From Komagataeibacter nataicola (lineage in GTDB: Bacteria; Pseudomonadota; Alphaproteobacteria; Acetobacterales; Acetobacteraceae), in contig NZ_NIRT01000003.1 in the NCBI RefSeq assembly GCF_003207795.1, positions 123,458 through 187,457 of the forward strand: a DNA stretch of 64,000 nucleotides. Direction: 5' to 3'. The notes under the pieces are model-generated. The model had not been told where the DNA came from. It saw only the letters and a list, made by a program, of their open reading frames with translations, and did no database searches. This document shows positions 9,452 through 19,022 of the stretch, one piece after another. Position 1 is the stretch's first letter, and each line of letters begins with the position of its first letter. The translations under genes were made by a program, and so were the position numbers.

Positions 9452-10609
9452 TCAGTCGTCCATGTCTTCATCGGGGCGGTGGCCCACGCAGGCTTCCAGG
9501 CTCATGGCATCGTGGCGGCGGCGGATATGCAGCGTTACGGTGGAAGCGGGCCGCTTCGCCGCGATCGAGCGGATCAGCATGCGCGCGGTGTCGATCGGTT
9601 CGTCATTCACCGCCGTAATGACATCGCCAATCCGCAGGTGCGCCTTCATGGCCGGGCCGTCGCGGTCGATTCCCACAATCTGCACGCCGCCATGACCTGC
9701 GCCGTCAGCCAGTGTAACACCAAGCCAGCCACGGTCTATATGCCCGTTATGGCGCAGTTCCTCCACAATCGGGGCCACGATCTCCGATGGCAGGCCAAAG
9801 CCTATGCCCACCGATCCGCCCGTGGGCGAGACGATGGCCGTGTTCACCGCCACCACCTGTCCGCCCAGATTGAAGGATGGCCCGCCGGAATTGCCGGGGT
9901 TGATGGGCGCGTCGATCTGAAAAAAATCATCGAACGGGCTGGTGCCGATATCACGCCCGCGCGCCGATACGATGCCCGCGGTCACACTTGAGCCCAGCCC
10001 GAACGGGTTGCCCGCCGCCATGATCCAGTCACCGATATTGACCAGCCTGCTGTCGCCCCACGGCACGAAGGGCATGGGGTGGGGGGCATGGATCTGGATC
10101 ACCGCGATATCGGTCAGGTCGTCGCTGCCCACCAGGCGGGCCGGGAACTCGGTGCCATCGGAAAGCGAGACGGTAATCTGGTCGGCACCGCCCACCACAT
10201 GCGCGTTGGTCACGATCACGCCGCCGGGGTCGATCAGGAAGCCCGAGCCGGCCCCCAGCATTTCCTCGCCATGGGCGCGCATGCGCTCGCGGAATTTATG
10301 CTCGAACGGCGTGCCCTTGACACTTGGCGGCAGGGGCTGGCGGGTGGTGGCCTGATGGCTGTCCTGCGCCTGCGATACGGCAATGTTCACCACGGCGGGG
10401 CCAACCTGGCGCACCAGCGGCGCGAAGGTCAGCGGCCCGGTCTGCACCACCGGCGGCACGGGGGGCGCGAACAGCGAGGGGCTGGCGGGCACGGTGGGCG
10501 CTGGTGCCGCCACGTCCTGTGCAAGCGCCTCCGTTCCCGCGCCGGTCATGCCTAGCAGCAGGACCGGTAGCAGGCGTGAAGCCGGACGGGCCGTGGCGAT
10601 CCATGTCAT
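9452..10609 (-). CDS. HtrA/DegP-like periplasmic serine protease
   Basis: 385 residues from ATG 10609 (10645 and 10702 also possible). A signal peptide (LLPVLLLGMTGAGTEALAQ) leads to a trypsin-like domain with the full triad: His in VTNAHVVGG, Asp in DDLTDIAVIQI and Ser in PINPGNSGGPSF. A single C-terminal PDZ domain follows (RGWLGVTLADGAG ... IGDVITAVNDEPID), making it DegS-like in layout but secreted. HtrA proteases degrade or refold damaged envelope proteins. It lies 33 bases upstream of the response-regulator gene and is probably expressed with the two-component pair. Confidence 0.92.
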   Translation of the reverse strand: MTWIATARPASRLLPVLLLGMTGAGTEALAQDVAAPAPTVPASPSLFAPPVPPVVQTGPLTFAPLVRQVGPAVVNIAVSQAQDSHQATTRQPLPPSVKGTPFEHKFRERMRAHGEEMLGAGSGFLIDPGGVIVTNAHVVGGADQITVSLSDGTEFPARLVGSDDLTDIAVIQIHAPHPMPFVPWGDSRLVNIGDWIMAAGNPFGLGSSVTAGIVSARGRDIGTSPFDDFFQIDAPINPGNSGGPSFNLGGQVVAVNTAIVSPTGGSVGIGFGLPSEIVAPIVEELRHNGHIDRGWLGVTLADGAGHGGVQIVGIDRDGPAMKAHLRIGDVITAVNDEPIDTARMLIRSIAAKRPASTVTLHIRRRHDAMSLEACVGHRPDEDMDD

Positions 10610-10758
10610 GCCGGAGGGCGGGAGAATGCGTTCATGATGAAGCATGTTATCCGAAAAAAACGGCAATGCCATGTCTGCATGGCACGGTAGGGGCCGATGC
10701 ATGCGTTTTTGGGGGTGATCTGAAAAGCCTGCGTCACGATGCCCGCAAACCGGAAGAT

Positions 10759-10838
10759 GTTTTTGGTGAAGCTTTTTTCAGAAAGCTTCGGAGAAACACC
10801 GCTTTTTTGGAAAAGCGCGGCACCCGAAAACTTTTATT
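10759..10838 (+). repeat. Convergent-junction palindromic repeat, copy B
   Basis: A near full-length copy: GTTTTTGGTGAAGCTTTTTT, the partner arm AGAAAGCTTC, a decayed second hairpin (CCGCTTTTTTGGAAAAGCGCGG) and the inverted end CACCCGAAAACTTTTATT. It sits 17 bases after the hrpB stop. This is the only copy at a tandem rather than convergent junction. Confidence 0.8.
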
Positions 10839-10854
10839 ATTTTAATCTGGATTC

Positions 10855-13413
10855 CTACGACGTACGGCGCGGGCGGGGTGGTGGCGGGCTGGCTGTTGCC
10901 GGGTTTTCGGGCCAGTCATGGCGGGGGTAGCGCCCGCGCATGTCGCGCCGCATGTCCGCCCATGACCCGGCCCAGAACCCCGCGAGGTCCGCCGTGATCG
11001 CCTGCGGTCTGCCTGCGGGCGAGAGCAGGGCAATGCGCAGGTCGAGCCTGCCATCGGCCAGGCGGGGGGTCTGGGTCACGCCATAGAAGGTCTGGGCGCG
11101 GGCGGCGGCAACCGGCACGGGTTGCAGGTAGTCGATCTGGGCGCGGCCACCAGGCAGGTCGAGATGGGTGGGCAGCATGCGGTCAAGCCATTTCAGGCTG
11201 GCATGGTCCATGGTGGCGCGCAGCATGGCCAGCAGGTCCATCTCCGCCAGCGCGGACAGGCGGTTCACCCCCGTGAGCCACGGGGCGAGCCATGTTTCGG
11301 TGGTGGTGGCGAGTGCTGCATCCGCCAGATCAGGCAGGTCGGAGCGGTCAAGCTGCGTGCGGGCGGTTTCCACCCGTGCCTGAAGCTGGCGGCAGGCATC
11401 GGACCACGTGAGCGTGGCCGCAAGGTTCTGCGCCGCCTGCGCGCAGAGCAGGGCGCAGACTTCATCGGCGCTGGCGGTGACCGTGCGGTCGCGCAGCACA
11501 AGATTGCCCAGCCGCAGCCTGCGCCGCGCCAGCACACTGCCTGTGGTGGTGTCGAGTGTGGTTTCCACCTGTTCCTTCGCCCGCGCCATCAGGGTCTGCG
11601 GCAGGTTGTCGCGGTCCAGCGGGGCGGCGAGGCAGATCTCGGCGGCCTTGCGCACATGCATGCCCGCTACTGCCAGCAGGGTGCTGCGCGCCAGTTCATC
11701 GGTTTTGGAAAGCCGGGCGCTACCGCCGCCCGCCAGCCGGAAAGAGCCTACATCGCCCCGCGCCTGCGCCACCCGGTCGGGGAAGGCGGCGGCAATCAGG
11801 GCGGCGGGATCGCCCGTGGCCTCGATGTCGCGACCCAGCCCCAGCCGCCTGCGGTACTGCCGGGCGGCGTGGCGGATGCGTGATAGTGCGGCCCGGTCGG
11901 CATCGGGGTGGTCGCCGCCCGCCAGCAGGTCAAGGCGCAGGCGGATATCGGCAGGCGCTGCGGGGGGTGCGCCCCGGCTGCCGCCTGCGGGGCGGCGGGG
12001 GCGCAGCGGGTCGCGCTCTTCCAGCAGGGCGGCGATATCGGCGGCCATTGCGCGTTCGGCGGGCGTGCGGGCGGCCAGCATCATGGCGGCCAGGCGGGGA
12101 TGCGCGCCCAGGGCCGCCATGCGCGTGCCTTCAGCCGTTATGCGGCCTTCCTCATCAACCGCGCCGAGGGCCTCAAGCAGGCTGCGCCCGGCCTCGAACG
12201 CGCCATTGGGGGGCGTGTCGGGAAAGGGGAGGTCGGCGGGGTCCGTGCCCATTGCCTCCTGCCACGCGGCGGCATCGAGGCGCAGGCCGGTCAGTTCGGC
12301 CTCCATCATTTCCGGCTGGTCATGCGGCGGCATGGCGCGGGTGGTCATTTCGGTCCAGAGCCGGATGGCGATGCCGGGCGTCACGCGGCCCGCGCGGCCC
12401 GCGCGCTGCTGGGCCGCCGCGCGCGAGATGCGCACCGTATCGAGGCGCGTCAGCCCCGTGCCCACGTCCAGCCGGGGCACGCGGCGGAACCCGCCATCGA
12501 CCACAATGCGCACGCCCGGCACGGTGAGCGATGTCTCGGCAATGGAGGTGGACAGGATCACCCGCCTGCGCCCGGCGGGGTGCGGGGTCAGGGCCAGATC
12601 CTGCTCGGCGGGAGGGAGTTCGCCATAAAGCGGCAGCACATCGGCATCAATGCCAGCAAGGGCGGTACGGGCGCGATGGATCTCGGCCACGCCGGGCAGG
12701 AAGGCCAGCACGTCGCCTTCATCCTGCGCGATGGCGGTGCGGATGGCGGCCGCCATGGCATCAGGCAGGTCGCGGCGGTGCACGAGGTCGCGCGTGGCGT
12801 GGCGGATTTCCACGGGGAACATCCGGCCTTCGCTTTCCACCCGTTCGGCATTCATGCGGGTAGCCAGTGCCGCGCCATCCATGGTGGCGGACATGGCCAC
12901 CAGCTTCAGTTCAGGCCGCAGGCTGCGCTGCAGGTCGAGGCAGAAGGCCAGGGCGGCATCGGCATCGACCGAGCGTTCATGGATTTCATCAAAGATCACG
13001 CAGGCCACGCCATCAAGCGTGGGGTCGAACAGCAGGCGGCGCACCAGCAGCCCCTCGGTAATCACCTCGATGCGCGTGCGCTCCGAGGTCGCGCCATCGA
13101 GCCGGGTGCGGTAGCCCACCAGCCCGCCAACCGGCTCATTCACCAGTTCCGCCATGCGGGTGGCCGCCGCGCGCGTGGCCAGCCTGCGGGGTTCGAGCAT
13201 GATGATGCGCCCCTCACCCCGCCATGGCGCATCGAGCAGCGCGAGCGGCACCAGTGTGGTCTTGCCCGCACCCGGAGGGGCGACCAGAACGGCGTTGGAT
13301 GTGCGTGCCAGAACCGCCTGAAGGGCAGGCAGCGCCTCTGCCACGGGCAGGGCGGCAGCATTTTCAGCCACAAGGACGTGCAGCCGGTTTTGCAAGGTTG
13401 GATCGAAAGCCAT
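10855..13413 (-). CDS. hrpB: ATP-dependent helicase HrpB
   Basis: 852 residues, typical for HrpB. DEAH-box motifs in order: Walker A (APPGAGKTT, about 44), DEIH box (VIFDEIHERS), motif III (MSATMDG), motif VI (AAQQRAGRAGRV). After these come the HA2 domain and the HrpB-specific C-terminal extension. The family belongs to the RNA-helicase-like DEAH group; its physiological role in bacteria is not settled. The start at 13413 is about 100 bases from the divergent thiol-reductase gene. Confidence 0.95.
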   Translation of the reverse strand: MAFDPTLQNRLHVLVAENAAALPVAEALPALQAVLARTSNAVLVAPPGAGKTTLVPLALLDAPWRGEGRIIMLEPRRLATRAAATRMAELVNEPVGGLVGYRTRLDGATSERTRIEVITEGLLVRRLLFDPTLDGVACVIFDEIHERSVDADAALAFCLDLQRSLRPELKLVAMSATMDGAALATRMNAERVESEGRMFPVEIRHATRDLVHRRDLPDAMAAAIRTAIAQDEGDVLAFLPGVAEIHRARTALAGIDADVLPLYGELPPAEQDLALTPHPAGRRRVILSTSIAETSLTVPGVRIVVDGGFRRVPRLDVGTGLTRLDTVRISRAAAQQRAGRAGRVTPGIAIRLWTEMTTRAMPPHDQPEMMEAELTGLRLDAAAWQEAMGTDPADLPFPDTPPNGAFEAGRSLLEALGAVDEEGRITAEGTRMAALGAHPRLAAMMLAARTPAERAMAADIAALLEERDPLRPRRPAGGSRGAPPAAPADIRLRLDLLAGGDHPDADRAALSRIRHAARQYRRRLGLGRDIEATGDPAALIAAAFPDRVAQARGDVGSFRLAGGGSARLSKTDELARSTLLAVAGMHVRKAAEICLAAPLDRDNLPQTLMARAKEQVETTLDTTTGSVLARRRLRLGNLVLRDRTVTASADEVCALLCAQAAQNLAATLTWSDACRQLQARVETARTQLDRSDLPDLADAALATTTETWLAPWLTGVNRLSALAEMDLLAMLRATMDHASLKWLDRMLPTHLDLPGGRAQIDYLQPVPVAAARAQTFYGVTQTPRLADGRLDLRIALLSPAGRPQAITADLAGFWAGSWADMRRDMRGRYPRHDWPENPATASPPPPRPRRTS

Positions 13414-13512
13414 ATCTTCATCTTATGGCGTCGGGCATGGTGGCGGGGCAATCCTTGCCATGCTGGGTGGCTGCGTTTTTCCTCATTTCCGGTTTTTGAT
13501 GGAGTACTGTCC

Positions 13513-15606
13513 GTGCCCTTTCTGTGGCTTGTGTCGATCCTGTGCATGCTGGTCACGGCCCTGCCGGCTGCCCGCGCAGCCCAGAGCGACCCCGTAACCT
13601 CGACCCGCGCCACCGCCACGCTGGTCACGGATGATGACACCTACAGCCCTGGCCGACCACTGCATGTGGGGCTGCGGCTGCAACTGGCTCCCGGCTGGCA
13701 CACCTACTGGCTCAACCCTGGCGATGCGGGCGATGCGCCCACCCTCGTGGTGAACGCGCAGGGCGGGGCTGCGGGTCAGGCCAGCACCATTGAATGGCCC
13801 ACACCGCGCGTGCTGCATGACGGGCCGCTGACATCCTATGCCTATACCGGTGACGTGCTGCTGCCGGTAACGCTCACCCCCGTGGCGGGCGAAGGCGATG
13901 GCCCGCTCACGCTCAATGCCGTGGCGGAGTGGCTTGTCTGTGCCGAGGTCTGCGTGCCCGAGCACGGCACGTTCAGCCTGAGCCTGCCGCGCGGGGCGGC
14001 CCGGCCTTCGGCGCAGGCGCCCGCGTTCGCGCAGGCTGCCGCCGCCCGGCCCGTGGCCTCGCCCTTTGCGGCAGGGGTCTCGCCAGAAGGGATCATGCAG
14101 TTACGCGGGCGCGACCTGTCGCCCGCTGCAGTGCGCGATGCCTGGTTCATGCCCGAGGTGGCCGGTGCGATCGATCAGGATGCTCCGCAGGCGGTGACGG
14201 TGCGCGAGGGCGTGGTGCAGCTTGCGCTCCATCCGGGGCCGGAATTCCATGGCGGGCAGGGCCTGTCCGGCATTGTGGTGCTGCGTGACGGCATGGGGCG
14301 CGAGCGTGGATTACAGGTCAGGCCGGTGCCGGGCAGCGTGGTTCCCCTTGCCGCCCCCGTGGTGGCAACCGGTGCACGCGCCAATGTGGGCGTGCTGCTG
14401 CTCATGGCGTTTGCAGGCGGCGTGATCCTGAACCTCATGCCCTGCGTCTTTCCCGTGCTGGCCATGAAAATCCTTGCCCTTGAGCGCATGGCGCGTGGGG
14501 CGCGGGGCACGGCGCTGGCCGGGGCCGCGGCTTATGGCGCGGGCGTGGTGGTGTCCTTTGTCGCATTGGGTGGTGTCATTGCGGCCTTGAGGGTGGCGGG
14601 GCATCAGGCGGGGTGGGGGTTTCAGTTCCAGTCCGTGGGGTTCGTGACCGTCATCTGCCTGCTGCTGTTTGCCGTGGCCCTCAACCTGCTTGGCGTGTTC
14701 ACCATCGGGCTGCGGCTGATGGGGGTGGGGGGCAACCTGCCTGCCCATGCCGGTGATTTCCTGACCGGGGTGCTGGCGGTGGTGCTGGCCTCGCCCTGCA
14801 CGGCGCCGTTCATGGGAGCGGCGGTAGCGGCGGCGCTTGCGGCCTCGCCGGTGATCGGGGTGGTGGTCTTTGCCGCCCTCGGGCTGGGGCTTGCCGCCCC
14901 TTACCTTGTGCTGGCCGCCATGCCCGGCCTGCTGGCATGGTTGCCCAAGCCGGGAAAGTGGATGGAAACGGTGCGCAACCTGCTGGCCCTGCCGGTAATG
15001 GCTACCTGCGTGTGGCTGGGCTGGGTGGCGAAGCTGGAAGGCGGCACGGATGCCCTTGTCCTGCTGGGCGTGGGGCTGGTGCTGGTGGCGGTGGGCTGCT
15101 GGAGCCTGCGATGCGCCAACCGGCTGGACCTGCGCGATGCCATGGCGGGGCGGGCCGGGCTGTATCGCGCGGTGGCGACATTGAGCCTGCTGGTGGCATT
15201 CGTGGGCGGCGCGGTTCTGCCGCCTGCCACGCTGCATGAGCGGGGGGCGGCACGGGTGGCTGATGGCAGTTCAGCCTATTCCCCCACCCGCCTGGCCGAA
15301 TTGCGCAGGCAGGGCCGGCCCGTATTCGTGGACATGACGGCGGCCTGGTGCATTTCATGCCTGGTCAATGAGCGTGTGGCCCTGTCGAGCCAGAGCGTGC
15401 AGGCAGCCTTTGCCCGGCGGGGCATTGTGTACATGAAAGGCGACTGGACCCTGCGCGATGCGGCAATTACCGCCTTTCTGCAGGCCCATGGGCGCGACGG
15501 GGTGCCGTTTTACGCCTATTACCCGGCACATGGGCAGGAAGTAATCCTGCCCGAAATCCTCACGCCCGCCATCGTGCTGGACATGACCGCGCCCGCACGT
15601 AAATGA
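13513..15606 (+). CDS. DsbD/ScsB-like protein-disulfide reductase
   Basis: 697 residues from GTG 13513, chosen because GGAG (13501-13504) is correctly spaced and a signal peptide follows at once (LVSILCMLVTALPAARAAQ). The N-terminal periplasmic domain has the CAEVCVP cysteine pair. The central region has eight or so membrane helices with the redox Cys in LMPCVFPVLAMK and ASPCTAPFMG. The C-terminal thioredoxin-like domain has AAWCISCLVNE (CxxC variant). The protein moves electrons from cytoplasmic thioredoxin to periplasmic substrates, as in cytochrome c maturation or disulfide isomerisation. The N-terminal domain suggests the ScsB branch rather than classic DsbD. Confidence 0.9.
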   Translation: MPFLWLVSILCMLVTALPAARAAQSDPVTSTRATATLVTDDDTYSPGRPLHVGLRLQLAPGWHTYWLNPGDAGDAPTLVVNAQGGAAGQASTIEWPTPRVLHDGPLTSYAYTGDVLLPVTLTPVAGEGDGPLTLNAVAEWLVCAEVCVPEHGTFSLSLPRGAARPSAQAPAFAQAAAARPVASPFAAGVSPEGIMQLRGRDLSPAAVRDAWFMPEVAGAIDQDAPQAVTVREGVVQLALHPGPEFHGGQGLSGIVVLRDGMGRERGLQVRPVPGSVVPLAAPVVATGARANVGVLLLMAFAGGVILNLMPCVFPVLAMKILALERMARGARGTALAGAAAYGAGVVVSFVALGGVIAALRVAGHQAGWGFQFQSVGFVTVICLLLFAVALNLLGVFTIGLRLMGVGGNLPAHAGDFLTGVLAVVLASPCTAPFMGAAVAAALAASPVIGVVVFAALGLGLAAPYLVLAAMPGLLAWLPKPGKWMETVRNLLALPVMATCVWLGWVAKLEGGTDALVLLGVGLVLVAVGCWSLRCANRLDLRDAMAGRAGLYRAVATLSLLVAFVGGAVLPPATLHERGAARVADGSSAYSPTRLAELRRQGRPVFVDMTAAWCISCLVNERVALSSQSVQAAFARRGIVYMKGDWTLRDAAITAFLQAHGRDGVPFYAYYPAHGQEVILPEILTPAIVLDMTAPARK

Positions 15607-15626
15607 CCTGCGCGGGCGGAACAGGC

Positions 15627-15691
15627 AAAAGTTTTTGGTGAAGCTTTTTTTTCAAAAAGCTTTGAAAGAACGCCGCTCCCCAAAACTTTTG
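15627..15691 (+). repeat. Convergent-junction palindromic repeat, copy C (internally deleted)
   Basis: Has both inverted ends (AAAAGTTTTTGGTG ... CCCAAAACTTTT) and the AAGCTT hairpin (AAGCTTTTTTTTCAAAAAGC). The second hairpin is collapsed to ACGCCGCTCCCC with no partner arm. It lies between the convergent thiol-reductase gene and the secreted-protein gene at 15699. Confidence 0.8.
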
Positions 15692-15698
15692 TCTAGCC

Positions 15699-16613
15699 TT
15701 ACTGCCCCGTGCTGCCCGGCAGGGTCAGGTTGCCCGGCTGTGGTGAGCGCATCTGCGGGGTGGGTGCAGCAGTATCGCTGCCTTCAGAGGAATACCCTTC
15801 AGGGAAAATCGCATCCGGTTCCTCATGGATGGCCTTCGGACGCGCCGGTGCGGGCGCTGCCGCTACTGCCGGGGCGCTCGCCGCCTCGGGGTGGTCATCG
15901 GTCGGGCCACCGCCAATGGTCATGGTATCCGCCCCGGTAGCGGGGGTGGTGGTGACGGCAGGCGTATCGCCATCAAGCGGCTGGGCGGCCACGCTGCCCG
16001 GTGCCTGCGGCGTGACCAGCCAGTTGCCCAGGTTGGTGCGGATCTGGCTTTCCAGCTCCTGGTTCATGTCCTGCAGCATGAGGTTGGTCAGGGTGTTCAG
16101 GTTCTGCGGCGTGTCGCTGTTGCCATGCTTCTTCTTGGGGTCAAACGAGCGGGTAACCTGGGCCACGGCATAGCCGGTACGGCGGCCGTCGGCGGAGGTC
16201 ACGTCCAGATGCACGTTCAGTTGCCCGTCAAGGATGCCGCCCGGCTCATGCAGGATGGAAACGCGGTCGATGGTAAACGTGCCGCTGCCCCCGCTGCCTG
16301 CGGCCAGCAGCCGGGCATGCGCCAGTTGTTTGAGCAGGTCATCGGGCGGGTTGGGCGCGCGGCCCGACAGATCGCCCGGCACCAGCCCCGGCCCGCCCCG
16401 GTCCACCACCGATATGGTGGCCACATTCAGGTTCAGCGGCGGCTCATCGCCATATTGCGGCCCGGCAAAGGTGGTCGGCTCGTCATGGTGGTGGCGGCTG
16501 TAGGCGGGCGCGCTGACAGCCGTCAGCGCGATCAGGGGCAGGCCTGCGGCCAGCACCACGCGCAGGCTGCGGCGTAATGACAGGGGGCTAAGCGGCGAAC
16601 GGTTCGGTCGCAT
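15699..16613 (-). CDS. Secreted protein of unknown function, low-complexity C-terminus
   Basis: 304 residues. A signal peptide is clear (SLRVVLAAGLPLIALTAVSAPAYS), followed by a His-rich stretch (RHHHDEP). Residues about 45-200 form a folded-looking domain (LNLNVATISVVDRG, GQLNVHLDVTSADGR, AVAQVTRSFDP, LTNLMLQDMNQELESQIRTNL). The last hundred residues are rich in Ala, Pro, Thr and Gly and are probably disordered. No family is recognised. It is last in the minus-strand run from argD, but a 92-base gap separates it from hslO. Confidence 0.75.
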   Translation of the reverse strand: MRPNRSPLSPLSLRRSLRVVLAAGLPLIALTAVSAPAYSRHHHDEPTTFAGPQYGDEPPLNLNVATISVVDRGGPGLVPGDLSGRAPNPPDDLLKQLAHARLLAAGSGGSGTFTIDRVSILHEPGGILDGQLNVHLDVTSADGRRTGYAVAQVTRSFDPKKKHGNSDTPQNLNTLTNLMLQDMNQELESQIRTNLGNWLVTPQAPGSVAAQPLDGDTPAVTTTPATGADTMTIGGGPTDDHPEAASAPAVAAAPAPARPKAIHEEPDAIFPEGYSSEGSDTAAPTPQMRSPQPGNLTLPGSTGQ

Positions 16614-16705
16614 GGATATATCCCGATAACGGCTGGCGCACGCGGCGCGGTCGGTCGATCAGGGGTGTGATCGTGCCATGTCCCGCGCCGGGCGGATAGG
16701 GGCTG

Positions 16706-17668
16706 TCAGGCGGTCTTGCCGCTGATCTCGCTACGCTGGAAGTGGAAGTCATGGTTGCAGAACTGGCAGTTCATGGTGATCGTGCCATCCTTGGCCATGT
16801 GGTCAAGATCGTCGAGCGGAAAGGTTTCCAGCAGGCTCGACAGCCGCGCGCGCGAACAGCGGCAGCCAAAGGCCAGCGCGCGGGGCTGGCCCGTAATCAG
16901 CCCCTCGGCATGGAACAGGCGGTACAGCAGGTCGGCCGAGCCAAGCCGGTCATCCAGCACTTCGCGCGCGGTGAGCGTGGTGGCGAGCGTGATGGCGGTC
17001 TCCCACGCATCATCGCCTTCCTCAGGGGTGACATCGGATTCGATGCCGCCGCCCATGGCGATCTTTTCCATCACCAGCGCGCCCGCGCGCCAGCCTGCTT
17101 CCGTCCTGTCGCAGAACAGCTTGACCCAGCAGGCATGCTGCTCGGAGGTGGCGAAGTAATGCGCCGCCATCTCCGACAGGCTCTCCCCACTGATCTCGAC
17201 AATGCCCTGATGGATGTCGGTATCGGGTCCCTGGTCCACGCTGAAGGCAATGTAGCCCTTGCCCAGCAGATCGCTCGCGGTGGGGTTGGCGTTGGTCCTG
17301 AGCAGTTCGGCCACCGCCTCATCATCCGAGCGGGCATGAAAGCGCAGCGCGCCCGCGTCGGTGCAGTCGGCCAGCAGCAGGCTCAGCGGGCCATCGCCCT
17401 TGGCCTGTAACGAGAACGACCCCTGAAACTTGAGCGCCGAGGCCAGGGCCGCGACCAGCGCCAGCGCCTCGCCCGCAAGCCTGAGCACGCAGTCGGGGTT
17501 GTCGTGGCGGGTCAGCAGCGTGTCGGTGAGCACACCGGGGCGCACGAGGCGACCGCGCACGGGCCGGTTATCGAGATAGAACGGCACGACACCCTGCGGC
17601 ACGACCAGATCAGGCGTGTCGGGGCGGCTGGTGTCGAGAAAGGCGGGGGAGGAAATATTGGAGGTCAT
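16706..17668 (-). CDS. hslO: Redox-regulated chaperone Hsp33
   Basis: 320 residues from ATG 17668 (17689 also in frame). The C-terminus carries the zinc/redox switch Cys quartet, CRC (GCRCSRARL) and CQFC (MNCQFCNHDF), as in Hsp33. Oxidation of these cysteines releases zinc and activates holdase function in the cytoplasm under oxidative heat stress. This fits an obligate aerobe. It lies downstream of argD-argF, a gene order common in alphaproteobacteria. Confidence 0.95.
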   Translation of the reverse strand: MTSNISSPAFLDTSRPDTPDLVVPQGVVPFYLDNRPVRGRLVRPGVLTDTLLTRHDNPDCVLRLAGEALALVAALASALKFQGSFSLQAKGDGPLSLLLADCTDAGALRFHARSDDEAVAELLRTNANPTASDLLGKGYIAFSVDQGPDTDIHQGIVEISGESLSEMAAHYFATSEQHACWVKLFCDRTEAGWRAGALVMEKIAMGGGIESDVTPEEGDDAWETAITLATTLTAREVLDDRLGSADLLYRLFHAEGLITGQPRALAFGCRCSRARLSSLLETFPLDDLDHMAKDGTITMNCQFCNHDFHFQRSEISGKTA

Positions 17669-17718
17669 GGCACAAGCCTGCTTCATCACGCCCCGCAGTG
17701 CAGCGGGGCGCTGGGAAA

Positions 17719-18039
17719 TCAGAGGTTGGCGGTAATATCCGCCTCCAGCGCGGCAAGGCGCTGGTCGAGGTCTTCAAGCGTGGCGGCAGGCAGCAGGCCC
17801 GCGTTTTCCACCGCGCTTATGGCCTGCTGGCGGCAGCGGTCATGCTCCATGTCCAGGTCCTGCGTGCGGCCGGCGCCGGCGAGGCAGTCCAGATACGCAT
17901 CGCGGATGGCGTCAAGCCGTGCGTCATGCACCGGCAGGGCCGCGAAAATGTCGCGCGCGCTTTTTTCCGCCCAGCCGGGCACCTCGGGGGTCTCTTCGGT
18001 GCTGGTGGGCAGGGCAGGCTGTTCGGCGGGGCCGGTCAT
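17719..18039 (-). CDS. Small conserved-looking protein of unknown function
   Basis: 106 residues from ATG 18039, preceded by GGAAAGGAACC. The start overlaps the argF stop by ATGA. The predicted protein is acidic and mostly helical with no signal peptide (LDAIRDAYLDCLAGAGRTQD, LEDLDQRLAALEADI). No family is recognised. Its position between argF and hslO suggests only co-expression. It is a credible gene because of the tight overlap and strong ribosome site. Confidence 0.7.
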   Translation of the reverse strand: MTGPAEQPALPTSTEETPEVPGWAEKSARDIFAALPVHDARLDAIRDAYLDCLAGAGRTQDLDMEHDRCRQQAISAVENAGLLPAATLEDLDQRLAALEADITANL

Positions 18040-19022
18040 GGGTTCGGTTCCTTTCCATATTGCTGCCAGTCCGCGCCACACAGCGCCCAGACCAGAATAC
18101 CCTTTTGCGCGTGCAGGCGGTTTTCGGCCTCATCGAACACGACGGAGCGCGGACCTTCAAACACGTCTTCGGTCACTTCCTCCCCGATATGGGCAGGCAG
18201 GCAGTGCAGGAAAAGGGCATCGGGGGCGGCATGCGCCATCAGCGCCGCATCAACCCGGTAGGGCTCGAACGCGCTCACCCGCTGGTCCGATGCCTTGTCG
18301 GACATGCTGACCCATGTATCGGTAATGATCGCGTCGGCATCCTTTACCGCCGCAGCCGGGTCGGTCGTAACCGTGATGTCGGCCCCATGTTCGCGCGCCC
18401 AGGCCACCGCCGCGACCGATGGCGCATGGGTGGGCGGCGTTGCCAGCCGCAGGCTGAAGCCGAACAGGGCGGCGGCCTCGATGAAGGAGGTGGCGACATT
18501 GTTGCCATCACCCACCCACGCCAGCGTGCGGCCCCTGATCGGGCCGCGATGTTCCTCGAACGTCATGATGTCGGCCATGATCTGCACGGGGTGCGAATCA
18601 GGCGTCAGGCCGTTGATGACCGGCACGCTGCTCCACCGGGCCAGTTCGCGCAGGTTCTCGGTTTTGCCGGTGCGCAGCACGATGGCATCGACAAAGCGCG
18701 AGAGCACGCGCGCGGTGTCGGCAATGCTCTCGCCGCGCCCGAGCTGCATGTCGGACGGCGCAAGCAGCACCACGTTGCCGCCAAGCTGCTGCATGCCCAC
18801 TTCAAACGAGACGCGCGTGCGCGTGGAGGGCTTGGAGAGCATCAGCCCTAGGGCGCGGCCGCGCAGCGGCAGGGCCGGGTGCAGCGGATGTGCCCTGTGG
18901 TCCTGCATGCGCTTGATGGCGCTGGCCACGTCAAGGATGGCGCGCAGCGTTGCGGCATCGAGGTCCTTGAGGTCGAGGAAGTGGCGGGGGGTGACGTGGG
19001 TGGGGGTACGTAGCGCGTTCAT
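18036..19022 (-). CDS. argF: Ornithine carbamoyltransferase
   Basis: 328 residues. Carbamoyl-phosphate site SKPSTRTRVSFEVG, ornithine-site FLHCLPAHIGEEV and the intervening HPVQIMADIMTFEE are all intact. It makes citrulline from ornithine and carbamoyl phosphate in arginine biosynthesis. The start at 19022 overlaps the argD stop by ATGA, so argD and argF are translated together; the longer open frame upstream is only argD read out of frame. Confidence 0.97.
   Translation of the reverse strand: MNALRTPTHVTPRHFLDLKDLDAATLRAILDVASAIKRMQDHRAHPLHPALPLRGRALGLMLSKPSTRTRVSFEVGMQQLGGNVVLLAPSDMQLGRGESIADTARVLSRFVDAIVLRTGKTENLRELARWSSVPVINGLTPDSHPVQIMADIMTFEEHRGPIRGRTLAWVGDGNNVATSFIEAAALFGFSLRLATPPTHAPSVAAVAWAREHGADITVTTDPAAAVKDADAIITDTWVSMSDKASDQRVSAFEPYRVDAALMAHAAPDALFLHCLPAHIGEEVTEDVFEGPRSVVFDEAENRLHAQKGILVWALCGADWQQYGKEPNP

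Noticed and set aside
7547..9991. Long plus-strand open frame across the kinase and response-regulator genes
   Set aside because: Shadow of three real minus-strand genes; it crosses their boundaries and resembles no family.
11908..13512. N-terminal extension of the thiol-reductase frame across hrpB
   Set aside because: It is antisense to hrpB; the real protein has a signal peptide starting at GTG 13513 with its own ribosome site.
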